Assembly: GCA_963717125.1 (NCBI GenBank)
Contig: CAVQVG010000020.1
Coordinates: 186,001-250,000 of the forward strand
DNA: 64,000 bases
Origin: RYN-230 sp963717125
Lineage (GTDB): Bacteria; Actinomycetota; Actinomycetes; Streptosporangiales; Streptosporangiaceae
Direction: 5' to 3'
Of the stretch, positions 50,946-60,338 are shown piece after piece (positions within the stretch are counted from its first letter, which is position 1; every line of letters begins with the position of its first letter). The translations under genes and the position numbers were made by a program. The notes beneath the pieces are model-generated. The model saw nothing but the letters and a program-made list of their open reading frames with translations, was not told where the DNA came from and made no database searches.

Positions 50946-53499
50946 GAGATACCGGGTGATCATCATCGGCGGCGGGGTGATCGGCACCAGCGTGGCCTAT
51001 CACCTGGCCGGGCTGGGCTGCACCGATGTGCTGCTGGTGGAGCAGGGCCAGCTCTCCTGCGGCACCACCTGGCACGCCGCCGGGCTGGTCGGCCAGCTCC
51101 GCGCGTCGGAGAGCGGCACCCGGCTGGTGCAGTACTCCACCGAGCTGTACGCCCGGCTGGAGGCGGAGACCGGGCTGTCCGCCGGGTTCCGGCGCTGCGG
51201 CGGGCTGATCGTGGCGCGCACCCCGGAGCGGCTGACCCAGCTCCGCCGGACGGCGGCCGCGGCCGACGCGTTCCAGCTGCGGGCCGAGCTGCTCAGCCCG
51301 GCGCAGGCGGCCGGGCGCTACCCGCTGATGGACGTGTCCGACCTGGCCGGCGCGCTGTGGCTGCCGGACGACGGCAAGGCCAACCCGACCGACCTGACCT
51401 ACGCGCTGGCCCGCGGGGCGCGGGACCGCGGCGTGACCATCCGGCAGCGGACCCGGGTCACCGGCATCCTGACCAGCGGCGGTGTCGCGACCGGGGTGCG
51501 CACCGCGGACCCGGAACACGGCGACATCGAGGCGGAGATCGTCATCAACTGCGCCGGGCAGTGGGCCAAACAGGTCGGCGCCTGGTGCGGGGTGACCGTG
51601 CCGCTGCACTCCTGCGAGCACTTCTACGTGGTCACCGAGCAGATCGACGGGGTGCACCGCGACCTGCCGGTGCTCCGCGACCCGGACGGCTACACCTACT
51701 TCAAGGAGGAGGTGGGCGGGCTGGTCGTCGGCGGCTTCGAGCCGGACGCCAAGCCGTGGGTCTCCCCCGAGGACATCCCGCAGCCGTTCGAGTTCCAGCT
51801 GCTCGGCGAGGACTGGGAGCACTTCGCGCCGCTGATGGAGCAGGCCCAGCGGCGCATCCCGGCCTTGCGCGAGGCCGGCCTCAAGAAGTTCTACAACGGC
51901 CCGGAAAGCTTCACCCCGGACAACCAGTTCATCCTGGGCGAGGCGCCCGGGCTGCGGAACTTCTGGGTCGCCGCCGGGTTCAATTCGGTCGGCATCGCGT
52001 CCGCGGGCGGAGCGGGCCGGGCGCTGGCCCGGTGGATCCTGGCCGGCGACCCGGGCCTGGACCTGACCGCGGTGGACATCCGCCGGTTCGCCCCGTTCCA
52101 CGGCAACACCCGGTGGCTGCGCGACCGGGTCGGCGAGACCCTCGGCCTGCACTACGCGGTGCCCTGGCCGAACCGGGAGCCGGTCAGCGGGCGGCCGCTG
52201 CGGGTGTCCCCGGTGCACCACGTGCTGGCCGCGGCGGGCGCCGTGTTCGGCAGCAAGATGGGCTGGGAGCGGCCCAACGTCTTCGCCCCGCCCGGCGCGG
52301 CGCCGGTGCTCGGGTACAGCTGGGACGCACCGAACTGGCTGCCCTGGTCCGCGGCCGAGCAGCGCGCGGCCCGCCGCGACGTGGCCCTGTTCGACCAGAC
52401 CTCGTTCTCCAAGTACCTGCTCACCGGGCCGGGCAGCGAGCAGGCGCTGCAATGGCTGTGCACCGCGGACGTGGCCGTACCGCCCGGCCGGGTGGTCTAC
52501 ACCGGCCTGCTCAACGCGGCCGGCCGCTACGAGTCGGACCTCACCGTGACCCGGCTCTCCCCCGACGAATTCCTGCTGGTCAGCAGCTCCGCGACCACCG
52601 AGCGGGATAAAGACCATATTGCTAAACGCCTCCCGGCGGGAACGGCCGCCCGCCTCGTGGATGTGACCTCGGCGTATGCCGTGTTCGGCCTGATGGGGCC
52701 GCGATCGCGGGAGCTGCTGGCCGGGCTGTCCAGCGCCGACTTCAGCGACGCTGGCTTCCCGTTCGGTACCAGCCGGGAGGTGGATCTCGGCTATTTCACC
52801 GTCCGGGCCACCCGGATCACCTACGTCGGCGAGCTGGGCTGGGAGCTGTACGTGCCAGCCGAATGCGCGGCCGGGGTGTTCGCCGCGCTGACCGCGGCCG
52901 GGTCGCGGTCCGGGCTGGTCAACGCCGGCTATTACACGATCGAGTCGATGCGGCTGGAGAAGGGCTACCGGGCCTACGGCCGCGAGCTGACCCCGGAGTA
53001 CAACCCGGTCGAGGCGGGCCTGCTGTTCGCCTGCAAGCTGCGCACGCCGGTCCCGTTCCTGGGCCGCGAGGCGGTGGAGAAGGCGCGGGCCGAGGGCCCG
53101 CGGCGGCGGCTGGTGTCGGTGCTGGTGGAGCCGGCCGGTCCCGGCCCGGCCGGTGACGAGGCGGTGCGCGCGGGTCCCGGCCCGGCCGGTGACGACGCGG
53201 TGCGCGCGGGTCCCGGCCCGGCCGGTGACGACGCGGTGCGCGCGCCGATGCTGTGGGGCGGCGAGCTGCTGCTCAGGGACGGGGCGCCGGCCGGCCAGCT
53301 GACGTCGGCCGCCTGGGGTGAGGCCCTGGGCTGCCCGGTCGGCCTCGGCTACCTGCGCGACCCGGCCGGCGGCGTGGTCACCCGGGACTTCGTCAGCGCG
53401 GGCCGCTATCAGGTCAATGTGGGTGGCTCCCGGTACCCGGCCGCGGTCACCCTGCGCCCCCCGTTCGATCCGGACAGCACCCGGGTCCGCGCCCGCTAA
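50938..53499 (+). CDS. FAD-dependent dimethylglycine/sarcosine dehydrogenase-like protein
   Basis: An 853-residue two-domain protein. N-terminal FAD oxidoreductase: VIIIGGGVIGTSVAYHLAGL, CGTTWHAAGLVGQL with the His that carries FAD covalently in relatives, and FWVAAGFNSVGIASAGGAGR. C-terminal GcvT-like folate domain: DQTSFSKYLLTGPGSEQALQ, VTSAYAVFGLMGPRSRELLA, GYRAYGRELTPEYNPVEAGL. It oxidises an N-methyl group and passes it to tetrahydrofolate. A 12-residue tandem repeat (GPGPAGDDAVRA) is inserted near residue 735. ATG 50938 overlaps the kinase stop. Confidence 0.9.
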   Translation: MTERYRVIIIGGGVIGTSVAYHLAGLGCTDVLLVEQGQLSCGTTWHAAGLVGQLRASESGTRLVQYSTELYARLEAETGLSAGFRRCGGLIVARTPERLTQLRRTAAAADAFQLRAELLSPAQAAGRYPLMDVSDLAGALWLPDDGKANPTDLTYALARGARDRGVTIRQRTRVTGILTSGGVATGVRTADPEHGDIEAEIVINCAGQWAKQVGAWCGVTVPLHSCEHFYVVTEQIDGVHRDLPVLRDPDGYTYFKEEVGGLVVGGFEPDAKPWVSPEDIPQPFEFQLLGEDWEHFAPLMEQAQRRIPALREAGLKKFYNGPESFTPDNQFILGEAPGLRNFWVAAGFNSVGIASAGGAGRALARWILAGDPGLDLTAVDIRRFAPFHGNTRWLRDRVGETLGLHYAVPWPNREPVSGRPLRVSPVHHVLAAAGAVFGSKMGWERPNVFAPPGAAPVLGYSWDAPNWLPWSAAEQRAARRDVALFDQTSFSKYLLTGPGSEQALQWLCTADVAVPPGRVVYTGLLNAAGRYESDLTVTRLSPDEFLLVSSSATTERDKDHIAKRLPAGTAARLVDVTSAYAVFGLMGPRSRELLAGLSSADFSDAGFPFGTSREVDLGYFTVRATRITYVGELGWELYVPAECAAGVFAALTAAGSRSGLVNAGYYTIESMRLEKGYRAYGRELTPEYNPVEAGLLFACKLRTPVPFLGREAVEKARAEGPRRRLVSVLVEPAGPGPAGDEAVRAGPGPAGDDAVRAGPGPAGDDAVRAPMLWGGELLLRDGAPAGQLTSAAWGEALGCPVGLGYLRDPAGGVVTRDFVSAGRYQVNVGGSRYPAAVTLRPPFDPDSTRVRAR
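53137..53244 (+). repeat. three exact-length 36-bp tandem repeats in the dehydrogenase
   Basis: Units at 53137-53172, 53173-53208 and 53209-53244, starting GGTCCCGGCCCGGCCGGTGA; they differ at one base. They encode GPGPAGDDAVRA three times, in frame, between two folded parts of the GcvT-like domain. This is a recent tandem expansion not expected in the family. Confidence 0.9.
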
Positions 53500-53528
53500 C
53501 CCGCACGCCCCCGCCCCTGGAGTGCCAA

Positions 53529-53553
53529 CTACGCGAGTGTTTCAGTCACGTAG
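53529..53553 (+). terminator. stem-loop downstream of the dehydrogenase
   Basis: CTACG and CGTAG with inner GA/TC pairs, followed within 20 nt by CCTTTGTGTTTT, a T-rich stretch unusual for this genome. It is 30 nt after the stop and would end the kinase-dehydrogenase operon. Confidence 0.5.
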
Positions 53554-53739
53554 TCAGAGCCTTTGTGTTTTAGGTGACAAATTTCTCGACGCGTGTTGCA
53601 CCAGGTAGGAGCGGTTCAGCGGCCTGTATGAGCACGCTCGCCGCCGCTCCTGACCGGGCGCACGCCTAGCCAGGTTCCCTCGCTTGCATGGGTCTGCCGC
53701 TGCGAGGCGGGTCAGTGTGAGCAGCCGACCGCGGCGACA

Positions 53740-53889
53740 GCAGAAGATCTCCGGCCGGCTCCGCTCCGGGAAGCCACCCGCCACCGGTACATCTGCACCG
53801 CCGACAAGCACGGAGCTGACGTCCTGACCGCCCTGCGCGACGCCATCCTCGGGCATCGCTGGATGCCGCCCATCCCCGGCTCGTCCTGA
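53740..53889 (+). pseudogene. transposase C-terminal remnant (IS66-like)
   Basis: One frame reads LREATRHRYICTADKHGADV, then LTALRDAILGHRWMPPIPGS and a stop at 53889. The pattern of a Tyr-Ile-x-Thr-Ala-x-Lys-His-Gly stretch followed by Ala-Leu-x-x-x-x and a Trp-Met-Pro end resembles the C-terminus of IS66-family transposases. There is no start and no upstream transposase. The rest of 53554-54169 holds no gene or repeat that I can support. Confidence 0.45.
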
Positions 53890-54169
53890 TCAAAACCGTC
53901 GGTCACGCCGAGCCGTGAGAACCCCGGCCGAGGCATAAAGGGCTGAATGCTACCTGGCGTCAGCCCGGTGCGCTGAGCAACAATGACGTTGAAGCCTTCG
54001 CTGGTGCAGGCATCCCCCCGGCAGGACGTGGGGCGCCTCCCGCACCGGTGTGTCCCGGTGCAGTGCGGGGGCTGGGCGAGTCAGTCGAGCCCGGCGACTG
54101 GGGCAGGGATAATGCGATGAGGCGCATGACACTGCCGGTGTTCATGGGAACCTGGATCGGGTGTGCATT

Positions 54170-55192
54170 ATGCGTATCGAATCGTCCGTGACCTCTTTGA
54201 CGTGGATCCCGCTTGAGGCCATCGAGGGCATTACCCGGCTGCCGTTCAGCGCCCGGATCGCACACTACGACCCGCCTCCGCCGGATGTCCTCGAAGACAT
54301 TGACCAGCTGCGCGCCGCGGATCGGTTCCGCTTCGCCAACCAGCTGCGGGCATGGATCGAAGTGGAGGACGGGCAGGTTGCGGGATATGGGCAGAGTGGT
54401 GCTGGCTGGATCGGCGCGACCACGGTAAGGGTCGGCCCGCTTGGCGTCACGGTGCCGGCGGTCGCCTACCCTGAGCTGCGCCCGGCCCCGGATGTCAGGC
54501 CGGAGAGCGTGACGTTTGTGCAGACGGCGGGCGGCCGGACAGGGCTGCCGATGCCACGGCTGGGAAGCAGATGGCCACATGTCGCGGCGCCCCCGGCCTG
54601 GACCAGGCTTTCCCTGACGTTACGCGCCGACGGGACCAGCGAGCACGCGCTGGCCGGCGCGAGCGCGTTCCCCCGGCACTGGGTGTACGACTCGGACGGG
54701 CGGCTGGTCGCCAAGTCGGGCCTGATTGACTTCGCGCGCTGGGCGAAGACGGCGCTGCGTCAGGACAGCCCCTGGGGCGGCGGTGACACCCCAGCGCTTG
54801 TCGCCGCGGCCGAAAGCGCACTGGAGCGGGTGCTGTCGGCTGTCGTCATCGATTCAGTGCCTGAGTGGCAGCGGCTGGCCGCCGGAGACGTGCTGGTCCG
54901 CCAGGGCGACCAGGCCGACGTGGTGTTCCTGCTGTTTGATGGGCTGCTTGACGTCGAGATCGACGGAGTCGCGGCCGCCCAGGTCGGTCCGGGGGCGATC
55001 GTGGGTGAGGCGGCAGGCCTACAGGTCAAGCGCCGCTCGGCAACCTTGCGCGCGGTCACGGCCTGCCGCGTGGCACGGGTACCGGGCGCGGTGCTTGACC
55101 ACGCCGCGCTGGCGCGCCTGGCCGCGGCCAGGCGGCCTCCTCCCGCCCGGCCGGAACAGCCCAGCCGTGGTCCTGGACGGCCCGGTGCCTGA
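54170..55192 (+). CDS. cyclic-nucleotide-binding domain protein coupled to a cyclase
   Basis: A 340-residue soluble protein. The first 210 residues form an uncharacterised actinobacterial domain (WIPLEAIEGITRLPFSARIA; FVQTAGGRTGLPMPRLGSRW; ASAFPRHWVYDSDGRLVAKS). The C-terminal domain is a cNMP-binding fold: LAAGDVLVRQGDQADVVFLL, then GPGAIVGEAAGLQVKRRSAT and LRAVTACRVARVP. The phosphate cassette is GEAAGLQVKRRSAT (Arg present). It may start at GTG 54161 instead. Its stop overlaps the ATG of the cyclase (TGATG), so cAMP or cGMP made by that cyclase is its probable signal. Confidence 0.85.
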   Translation: MRIESSVTSLTWIPLEAIEGITRLPFSARIAHYDPPPPDVLEDIDQLRAADRFRFANQLRAWIEVEDGQVAGYGQSGAGWIGATTVRVGPLGVTVPAVAYPELRPAPDVRPESVTFVQTAGGRTGLPMPRLGSRWPHVAAPPAWTRLSLTLRADGTSEHALAGASAFPRHWVYDSDGRLVAKSGLIDFARWAKTALRQDSPWGGGDTPALVAAAESALERVLSAVVIDSVPEWQRLAAGDVLVRQGDQADVVFLLFDGLLDVEIDGVAAAQVGPGAIVGEAAGLQVKRRSATLRAVTACRVARVPGAVLDHAALARLAAARRPPPARPEQPSRGPGRPGA

Positions 55193-56415
55193 TGGCCGGC
55201 GCTCGTCGGCCGGGGCGCTCGCTGCCGGATAGTGCCTCCGGCCAGAGTTCATCTGCACTATTTGCCGGGCGCCGGGACCGGTGGGATACGGCGCTGGCGC
55301 CCTCACGTCGGCTGCCGCCGAGGGTCGTGGATGCGGTGGTGCTCGCGGTGGTGGGCTCGATCTATGCCGGCGTGCTCGCAGGCAGCGTGGTCGCGCACGG
55401 ATGGAGCGTCCAGCTGGGCGTCGCGGCGGCCTTCTCTCCCGCGGTGGCGGCGCTGTGGTGGAGGCGGCGCCGCCCCCTGCTAGTGCTGGCCATCGCGATC
55501 GCCGGGATTCTGCTGGCCTATCCCATGGGCGGGGCGATGGCTCTGGTCGCCCTCTACACCGCCGCACCAAGGATGGGCACCGGCATGCGGGTTGCCGCCT
55601 GGGCCCTGGTCAGCGTTTGCGAGATGGCTGCCCGCACCATCTCAGAGCACAGCCTGGCGGTGAGCCAGGTCCCGTTCGACGCGGCCGTGCCAGCGGCCGC
55701 ACTTGCGCTGGGGCTGTATGCGGCCGCCAGGAACGCCTACCTTGAGCAGCTTCGCGAGCGGGCCCTGATGGCCAGGGCGCTGGCCTCGTTCCTGCCACCC
55801 GAGGTGGCCGAACTGGTGAGCGCGTCGCCTTCCGCCCTCTCGCTCCAGCAGGAAGTAGATGTAACCATCTTGTTCTCCGACATCCGTGGCTTCTCCACCT
55901 TCGCGGAGCAGGTCACGCCGCGGCAGGTCGCCCAGCTCGTCGGCCGCCACATCACGGCCATGGCCCACGTCGTCCAGGCACACGGCGGGATCCTTGACAA
56001 GTTCGCCGGCGACGCGGTGATGGCGGTCTTCGGCGCGCCCAATCCGGTGCCCGGCCACGCAGCGTGTGCCGTGCGCTGCGCGATCGCGATGCAGCGACGG
56101 CAGGCGGAACTGAACGCGGAGGCGTCCGCGCTGGGCATACCGGTGTCCAGCATTGGGGTTGGCGTGAACACCGGCACCGTGATCGCCGGAACGCTCGGAG
56201 GCGAAGGGCGGCTCGACTACACCGTGCTGGGCGACGCGGTGAACGTCGCCCAGCGGCTGCAGGCTGAGGCAGTGGCCGAGGAGATCCTCATCTCGGTGGC
56301 TACTTTGACTATGTGTGACTGGCCATCGGCCGAGCCGGCCGGGACGCGCGCGCTCAAGGGACGCAGCGGGCTCGTCGAGGTGTATCGCATCCCCTGGACC
56401 GCGCGGGACGGATGA
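55192..56415 (+). CDS. membrane class III adenylate/guanylate cyclase
   Basis: A 407-residue protein with five or six hydrophobic helices in the first 200 residues and a class III cyclase domain: VDVTILFSDIRGFSTFAEQV (metal Asp), GGILDKFAGDAVMAVFGAPN (second metal Asp), GVGVNTGTVIAGTLGGEGRL, DYTVLGDAVNVAQRLQAEAV (Asp and Asn-Arg-type transition-state residues). It has the Lys of LDKF and Asp of DYTV typical of adenylate cyclases. It is coupled to the cNMP-binding protein. Confidence 0.9.
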   Translation: MAGARRPGRSLPDSASGQSSSALFAGRRDRWDTALAPSRRLPPRVVDAVVLAVVGSIYAGVLAGSVVAHGWSVQLGVAAAFSPAVAALWWRRRRPLLVLAIAIAGILLAYPMGGAMALVALYTAAPRMGTGMRVAAWALVSVCEMAARTISEHSLAVSQVPFDAAVPAAALALGLYAAARNAYLEQLRERALMARALASFLPPEVAELVSASPSALSLQQEVDVTILFSDIRGFSTFAEQVTPRQVAQLVGRHITAMAHVVQAHGGILDKFAGDAVMAVFGAPNPVPGHAACAVRCAIAMQRRQAELNAEASALGIPVSSIGVGVNTGTVIAGTLGGEGRLDYTVLGDAVNVAQRLQAEAVAEEILISVATLTMCDWPSAEPAGTRALKGRSGLVEVYRIPWTARDG

Positions 56416-56722
56416 CTTCACCAGCGACCCTATTTTCGACGTGGTTGCCGACCGCACGTCCTCGGTGTGCGCTCTGCACCTGGTGGGGCCGGCAGGGGGC
56501 GCCCGCCGCGCGTTCGGCCCGGACATGGGCAAGGTCACCCGGCGGCAGCCAGGACTGACTGAACGTTTCAGCCATGCACACGGATGGGGCCGCGCGCCCG
56601 GCCGGGGACCGTTTCTCGCGCTGGCGTTATCCATAATTTGTCGGTTTTGTGCGTTCGGAGCCGCCGCCGGGGCACGGCGGGACGGGGCATGATGACGGGA
56701 CGGGTGCGGAGGGGGCGGGATA
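56416..56722. other. gene-free stretch between cyclase and SulP gene
   Basis: About 300 nt with no frame that looks like a protein. An AT-rich patch, CATAATTTGTCGGTTTTGTG, at about 56631-56650 is the best promoter candidate for the SulP gene. No repeat or RNA gene was recognised. Confidence 0.3.
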
Positions 56723-58402
56723 GTGACCGCGGTGGCGCGGATGCGGGACTGGCCGGTGCTGCGCGGGGTGCTGCCGGTCCGCCGGGCCACGCTGACCAGG
56801 GACCTGCTGGCCGGGGTCACGCTGGCCGCGCTGGGCATCCCGGAGGTGCTCGGCTACGCCCGGATCGCCGGGATGCCGGTGGTCACCGGCCTGTACACGC
56901 TGCTGCTGCCGATGACCGCGTTCGCCGTGCTGGGCGCCTCCCGGCACCTGGTGGTGGCGGCCGACTCGGCCACCGCGGCGCTGCTGGCCGGGGCGCTGGT
57001 CCGGCTGGCCGCCCCGCAGTCGGCTGCCTATGTCGGGCTGGCCGGGCTGGCCGCGCTGCTCACCGGCGCGCTGCTGCTGCTGGCCCGGCTGGCCCGGCTC
57101 GGCTTCCTGGCCAACTTCCTGTCCCGCACGGTGCTGCTCGGCTTCCTCACCGGGGTGGGCATCCAGGTGGCCATCGGCCAGCTGCCGGAGATGCTCGGGG
57201 TGACCGCGGCCAGCCCGCACACGGTGATCAAGCTGGCCGAGACGGTGGCCGCGCTGCCCCGCGCCCACCCGGCCACGGTGGCCGTGTCGCTGGGCGTGAT
57301 CGCGGTGGTGATGGCGGCCAAGATGTTCACCCGCCGGATCCCCGGCGCGCTGCTCGCGGTGAGCGGCGCGATCGTCGCGAGCTGGGCGGTAGACCTGGCC
57401 GCCCATGGCGTGGCCGTGCTCGGCCCGGTGCCCCGCGGGCTGCCCGGCTTCACGCTGCCCACGCTGCGGCTGCACGACGCGGTCGCGCTACTCGGCACGG
57501 CCGCGTCGATCGGCATCGTCATCCTGGCCCAGAGCGCGGCCACCGCGCGCGCCTACGCGGTCAAGCACGACGAGCCGTTCAGCACCGACACCGACCTGAC
57601 CGGGCTGGGCGCGGCCAACCTCGCGGCCGCGTTCACCGGCACGTTCGTGGTCAACGGCAGCCCGACCAAGACGCAGATCGTGGACGACGCGGGCGGCCGC
57701 AGCCAGCTCGCCTCGCTGGCCACCGGCGCGATCGCCGTGGGCGTGCTGCTGGTCGCGACCGGGCCGCTGCGCTACCTGCCCAACGCCGCGCTGGCCGCGG
57801 TGGTCTTCCTGATCGGCGCGCAGCTGGTGGACCTGCCCGGGCTGCGGCGGATCCGGGCCGTCCGGCGCGCCGAGTTCGCGGTGGCCGTGGTCACCGCGGC
57901 CGCGGTGATCGGGCTGAACGTACAGTACGGCATCGGGGTGGCCATCGCCGCGTCGATCATCGACCACCTGCGGCACAGCTACCGGCCGCGCAGCTACGTG
58001 CTGGTCAAGTCGGCGGCTGGGCACTGGATGCCCGCCCCGGTGCGTCCCGGCGCGCGCACCATGCCCGGGCTGGTCGTGTACCGGTTCGGCACCAGCCTGT
58101 ACTTCGCCAACGCCAGCCAGTTCGTGGAGGACGTGGTCGCACTGACCCGCCGTGGCGGCCCGCTGCGCTGGCTGGTGCTGGACGGCGCGGCCATCGGGGA
58201 CGTGGACTACTCCGCGGCCGACGTGCTCAGCCGGGTCTTCGGGCAGCTGCACCAGGGCCACATCCAGGTCATGATGACCAGCGTGGTGCAGCCGGTGCGG
58301 GACCAGCTTCGGCACTACGGGCTCACCGGCGAGCACGGGCCGGACGGCTTCTACGACACCCCGGGCGAGGCGCTGGCCGCGTTCCACGCCGCGCCGGGGT
58401 GA
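56723..58402 (+). CDS. SulP-family inorganic anion transporter with STAS domain
   Basis: A 559-residue SulP/SLC26 transporter (sulfate, bicarbonate or other anion). The membrane domain has about twelve helices with LTRDLLAGVTLAALGIPEVL, GTFVVNGSPTKTQIVDDAGG and IGIVILAQSAATARAYA; the C-terminal STAS domain is FGTSLYFANASQFVEDVVAL, LDGAAIGDVDYSAADVLSRV. The GTG at 56723 is the probable start. The 3' end overlaps the convergent fahA gene by about 50 nt. Substrate not deducible. Confidence 0.92.
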   Translation: MTAVARMRDWPVLRGVLPVRRATLTRDLLAGVTLAALGIPEVLGYARIAGMPVVTGLYTLLLPMTAFAVLGASRHLVVAADSATAALLAGALVRLAAPQSAAYVGLAGLAALLTGALLLLARLARLGFLANFLSRTVLLGFLTGVGIQVAIGQLPEMLGVTAASPHTVIKLAETVAALPRAHPATVAVSLGVIAVVMAAKMFTRRIPGALLAVSGAIVASWAVDLAAHGVAVLGPVPRGLPGFTLPTLRLHDAVALLGTAASIGIVILAQSAATARAYAVKHDEPFSTDTDLTGLGAANLAAAFTGTFVVNGSPTKTQIVDDAGGRSQLASLATGAIAVGVLLVATGPLRYLPNAALAAVVFLIGAQLVDLPGLRRIRAVRRAEFAVAVVTAAAVIGLNVQYGIGVAIAASIIDHLRHSYRPRSYVLVKSAAGHWMPAPVRPGARTMPGLVVYRFGTSLYFANASQFVEDVVALTRRGGPLRWLVLDGAAIGDVDYSAADVLSRVFGQLHQGHIQVMMTSVVQPVRDQLRHYGLTGEHGPDGFYDTPGEALAAFHAAPG

Positions 58403-59556
58403 TCCGCGGCGCTGCCGGTGATCCGGCCGGTCGCGCAGCCGAACTCGATCCGCGAGCCGCCCGGCCCGGGGGCCGACCCGGACAGGGTGACCGTGTCGCC
58501 GTCGGCCAGGTACCCGTGCGGCTGGCCGTCGCGTAGCAGCAGCGGCTCCCGGCCGCCCGCGGTCAGCTCGAGCAGCGAGCCCATCTCCTCGCGGCGGAAG
58601 CCGGACACGGTGCCGGAGCCGTACAGGTCGCCGGTGCGCAGCGCGGCGCCGTTCACGGTCAGGTGCGCGAGCTGCTGCGCCGCGGTCCAGTACATGCGCT
58701 CGAACCGCGGCCGCGACACCAGCTGGCCGTTGATGCTCACCGCCAGCTCGATGTCCAGCCCCCACGGCTGGCTGGCCCGCAGGTAGCCGAGCGGCGGCGG
58801 GTCCTGCGGCGGCGGCGTGACCCGGGCGTGCTCCAGCGCGGCCAGCGGGATGACCCACGGCGAAATCGTGGTGGCGAACGACTTGCCCAGGAACGGGCCG
58901 AGCGGCCGGGACTCGAACGCCTGGATGTCCCGTGCGCTCCAGTCGATCAGCAGCACCACGCCGAACACGTGCTCGGCGAACTCGTCGATCGGCACCGGCT
59001 GGCCGAGCGCGGAGCCGGCCCCGACCACGAAGCCGAGCTCAGCCTCGAAGTCCAGCTTGCGGGTGGCGTCCAGGCCCGGCCGGGCGTGCCCGGGGGCGAT
59101 CTGGCCGCGCGGCCGGGCCACCGGCGTGCCGCTGACCACCACGGTGCCGGCCCGGCCGTGGTAGCCGACCGGCATCTCCCGCCAGTTGCGGGCCAGGCCG
59201 GGGTCGTCCGGGCGGAGGATCCGGCCCGCGTTGGTGGCGTGCTCCAGCGAGGAGTAGAAGTCGGCGAAGTCGGCCACCTCGACCGGCAGGTGCAGGATGG
59301 CCTCGGCGATCGGCACGGTGCCGGTGATCTGCCCGCCCCGGATGAAGCCGAGCAGCCGCTCCCGGGTCCGCTGCCAGGCCCGCGGGCCGCGGGCCAGGAA
59401 CGGGTTCAGCGACGGCGCTGCGAAGATCTTGTCACCGAACGCCCTTTCCAGGTCGATGATGTGCGTGCCGAGCCCGGCCCCGACCCGGGGATGGTCGGCG
59501 CCGTGGGAGAACACGCAGTACGGCAGGGCGTGCTCGGTGAAAGTCGTTAAGGTCAA
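58351..59556 (-). CDS. fahA: fumarylacetoacetase
   Basis: A 401-residue fumarylacetoacetate hydrolase, the last step of tyrosine breakdown (to fumarate and acetoacetate). It has YHGRAGTVVVSGTPVARPRG, LDFEAELGFVVGAGSALGQP with the metal-binding Glu residues, VLLIDWSARDIQAFESRPLG, LGKSFATTISPWVIPLAALE. The start is taken as TTG 59556, which overlaps the GntR stop (TTGA); an ATG in this region is absent, and this start gives the usual family N-terminus. It is the last gene of hmgA-gntR-fahA. Confidence 0.9.
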   Translation of the reverse strand: MTLTTFTEHALPYCVFSHGADHPRVGAGLGTHIIDLERAFGDKIFAAPSLNPFLARGPRAWQRTRERLLGFIRGGQITGTVPIAEAILHLPVEVADFADFYSSLEHATNAGRILRPDDPGLARNWREMPVGYHGRAGTVVVSGTPVARPRGQIAPGHARPGLDATRKLDFEAELGFVVGAGSALGQPVPIDEFAEHVFGVVLLIDWSARDIQAFESRPLGPFLGKSFATTISPWVIPLAALEHARVTPPPQDPPPLGYLRASQPWGLDIELAVSINGQLVSRPRFERMYWTAAQQLAHLTVNGAALRTGDLYGSGTVSGFRREEMGSLLELTAGGREPLLLRDGQPHGYLADGDTVTLSGSAPGPGGSRIEFGCATGRITGSAADHPGAAWNAASASPGVS

Positions 59557-60338
59557 GGAATGTCCAGTGAGATCGCGAATGTGAAGCGGTCGCCACGGTA
59601 GTGGATCCGGGCTACGTCCACCGGGGTGGCGCCCGCGGCATAGGTCACATTTTCCGATCGCAGCACCGGGCTGAGCACGTCCACCCGCAGCAGCGCGGCC
59701 AGCTCGGCGGGCGCGGTGCACGCGGAGACCTCGTTGTCGATTCTGGTCAGCGGCAGCGCCAGCGCGTCCCGGAGGATCTTGGTGACCGGCGCCGCGGCCA
59801 GGTCGGCGTCGCTGATCCGCGCGGCGTGCTCGGGCCGCAGGTAGTTCTCCGCGTAGCTGACCGGCTCGCCGCCGTCCAGCCGGAGCCGCCGGATCAGCAC
59901 CGCCTGCCCGGTGATGCCGAGCCGGGCCGCCGGGGGTGCGGCGGCCGGCACCTGGTCGCGGCCGAGCACCCGCACCTCGTCGCCGGACTGCTGGGCCATC
60001 ACCGCGTCGGCGGAGCCGATCACCCGCAGCGCCCGGGAGCGCAGCGCCCCCGGGTTGACGAACGTGCCGCGGCGCCGGTGCCGGGTGATCAGCCCGTCGG
60101 CGGCCAGCGAGCCGAGCGCCTGGCGGACCGTGGTCAGGCTGACCCCGTAGTGCCGGGCGAACTCCACCTCGGTCGGCAGCCGGGTGGCGCCGTCCTGGCC
60201 CAGCCCCAGGATCGCGGTGCGCAGGCTCTGCGCCAGCTGGTACCACAGCGGCAGGCCGCCGGAGAACCGCGGCGGCGTCGTGGCCAGCAGGGTCTGCCCC
60301 GCGGCCGGGGTGGACGGGACAGACGGCGCGGCCGTCAC
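59553..60338 (-). CDS. GntR-family regulator with UTRA domain (tyrosine catabolism)
   Basis: A 261-residue HutC-type regulator: PLWYQLAQSLRTAILGLGQD, LPTEVEFARHYGVSLTTVRQ, ALGSLAADGLITRHRRRGTF; UTRA domain VLIRRLRLDGGEPVSYAENY and LTRIDNEVSACTAPAELAAL. GTG 60338 overlaps the hmgA stop (GTGA), and its stop overlaps fahA. It lies inside the homogentisate operon and probably represses it, releasing DNA on binding a pathway intermediate. Confidence 0.92.
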   Translation of the reverse strand: MTAAPSVPSTPAAGQTLLATTPPRFSGGLPLWYQLAQSLRTAILGLGQDGATRLPTEVEFARHYGVSLTTVRQALGSLAADGLITRHRRRGTFVNPGALRSRALRVIGSADAVMAQQSGDEVRVLGRDQVPAAAPPAARLGITGQAVLIRRLRLDGGEPVSYAENYLRPEHAARISDADLAAAPVTKILRDALALPLTRIDNEVSACTAPAELAALLRVDVLSPVLRSENVTYAAGATPVDVARIHYRGDRFTFAISLDIP

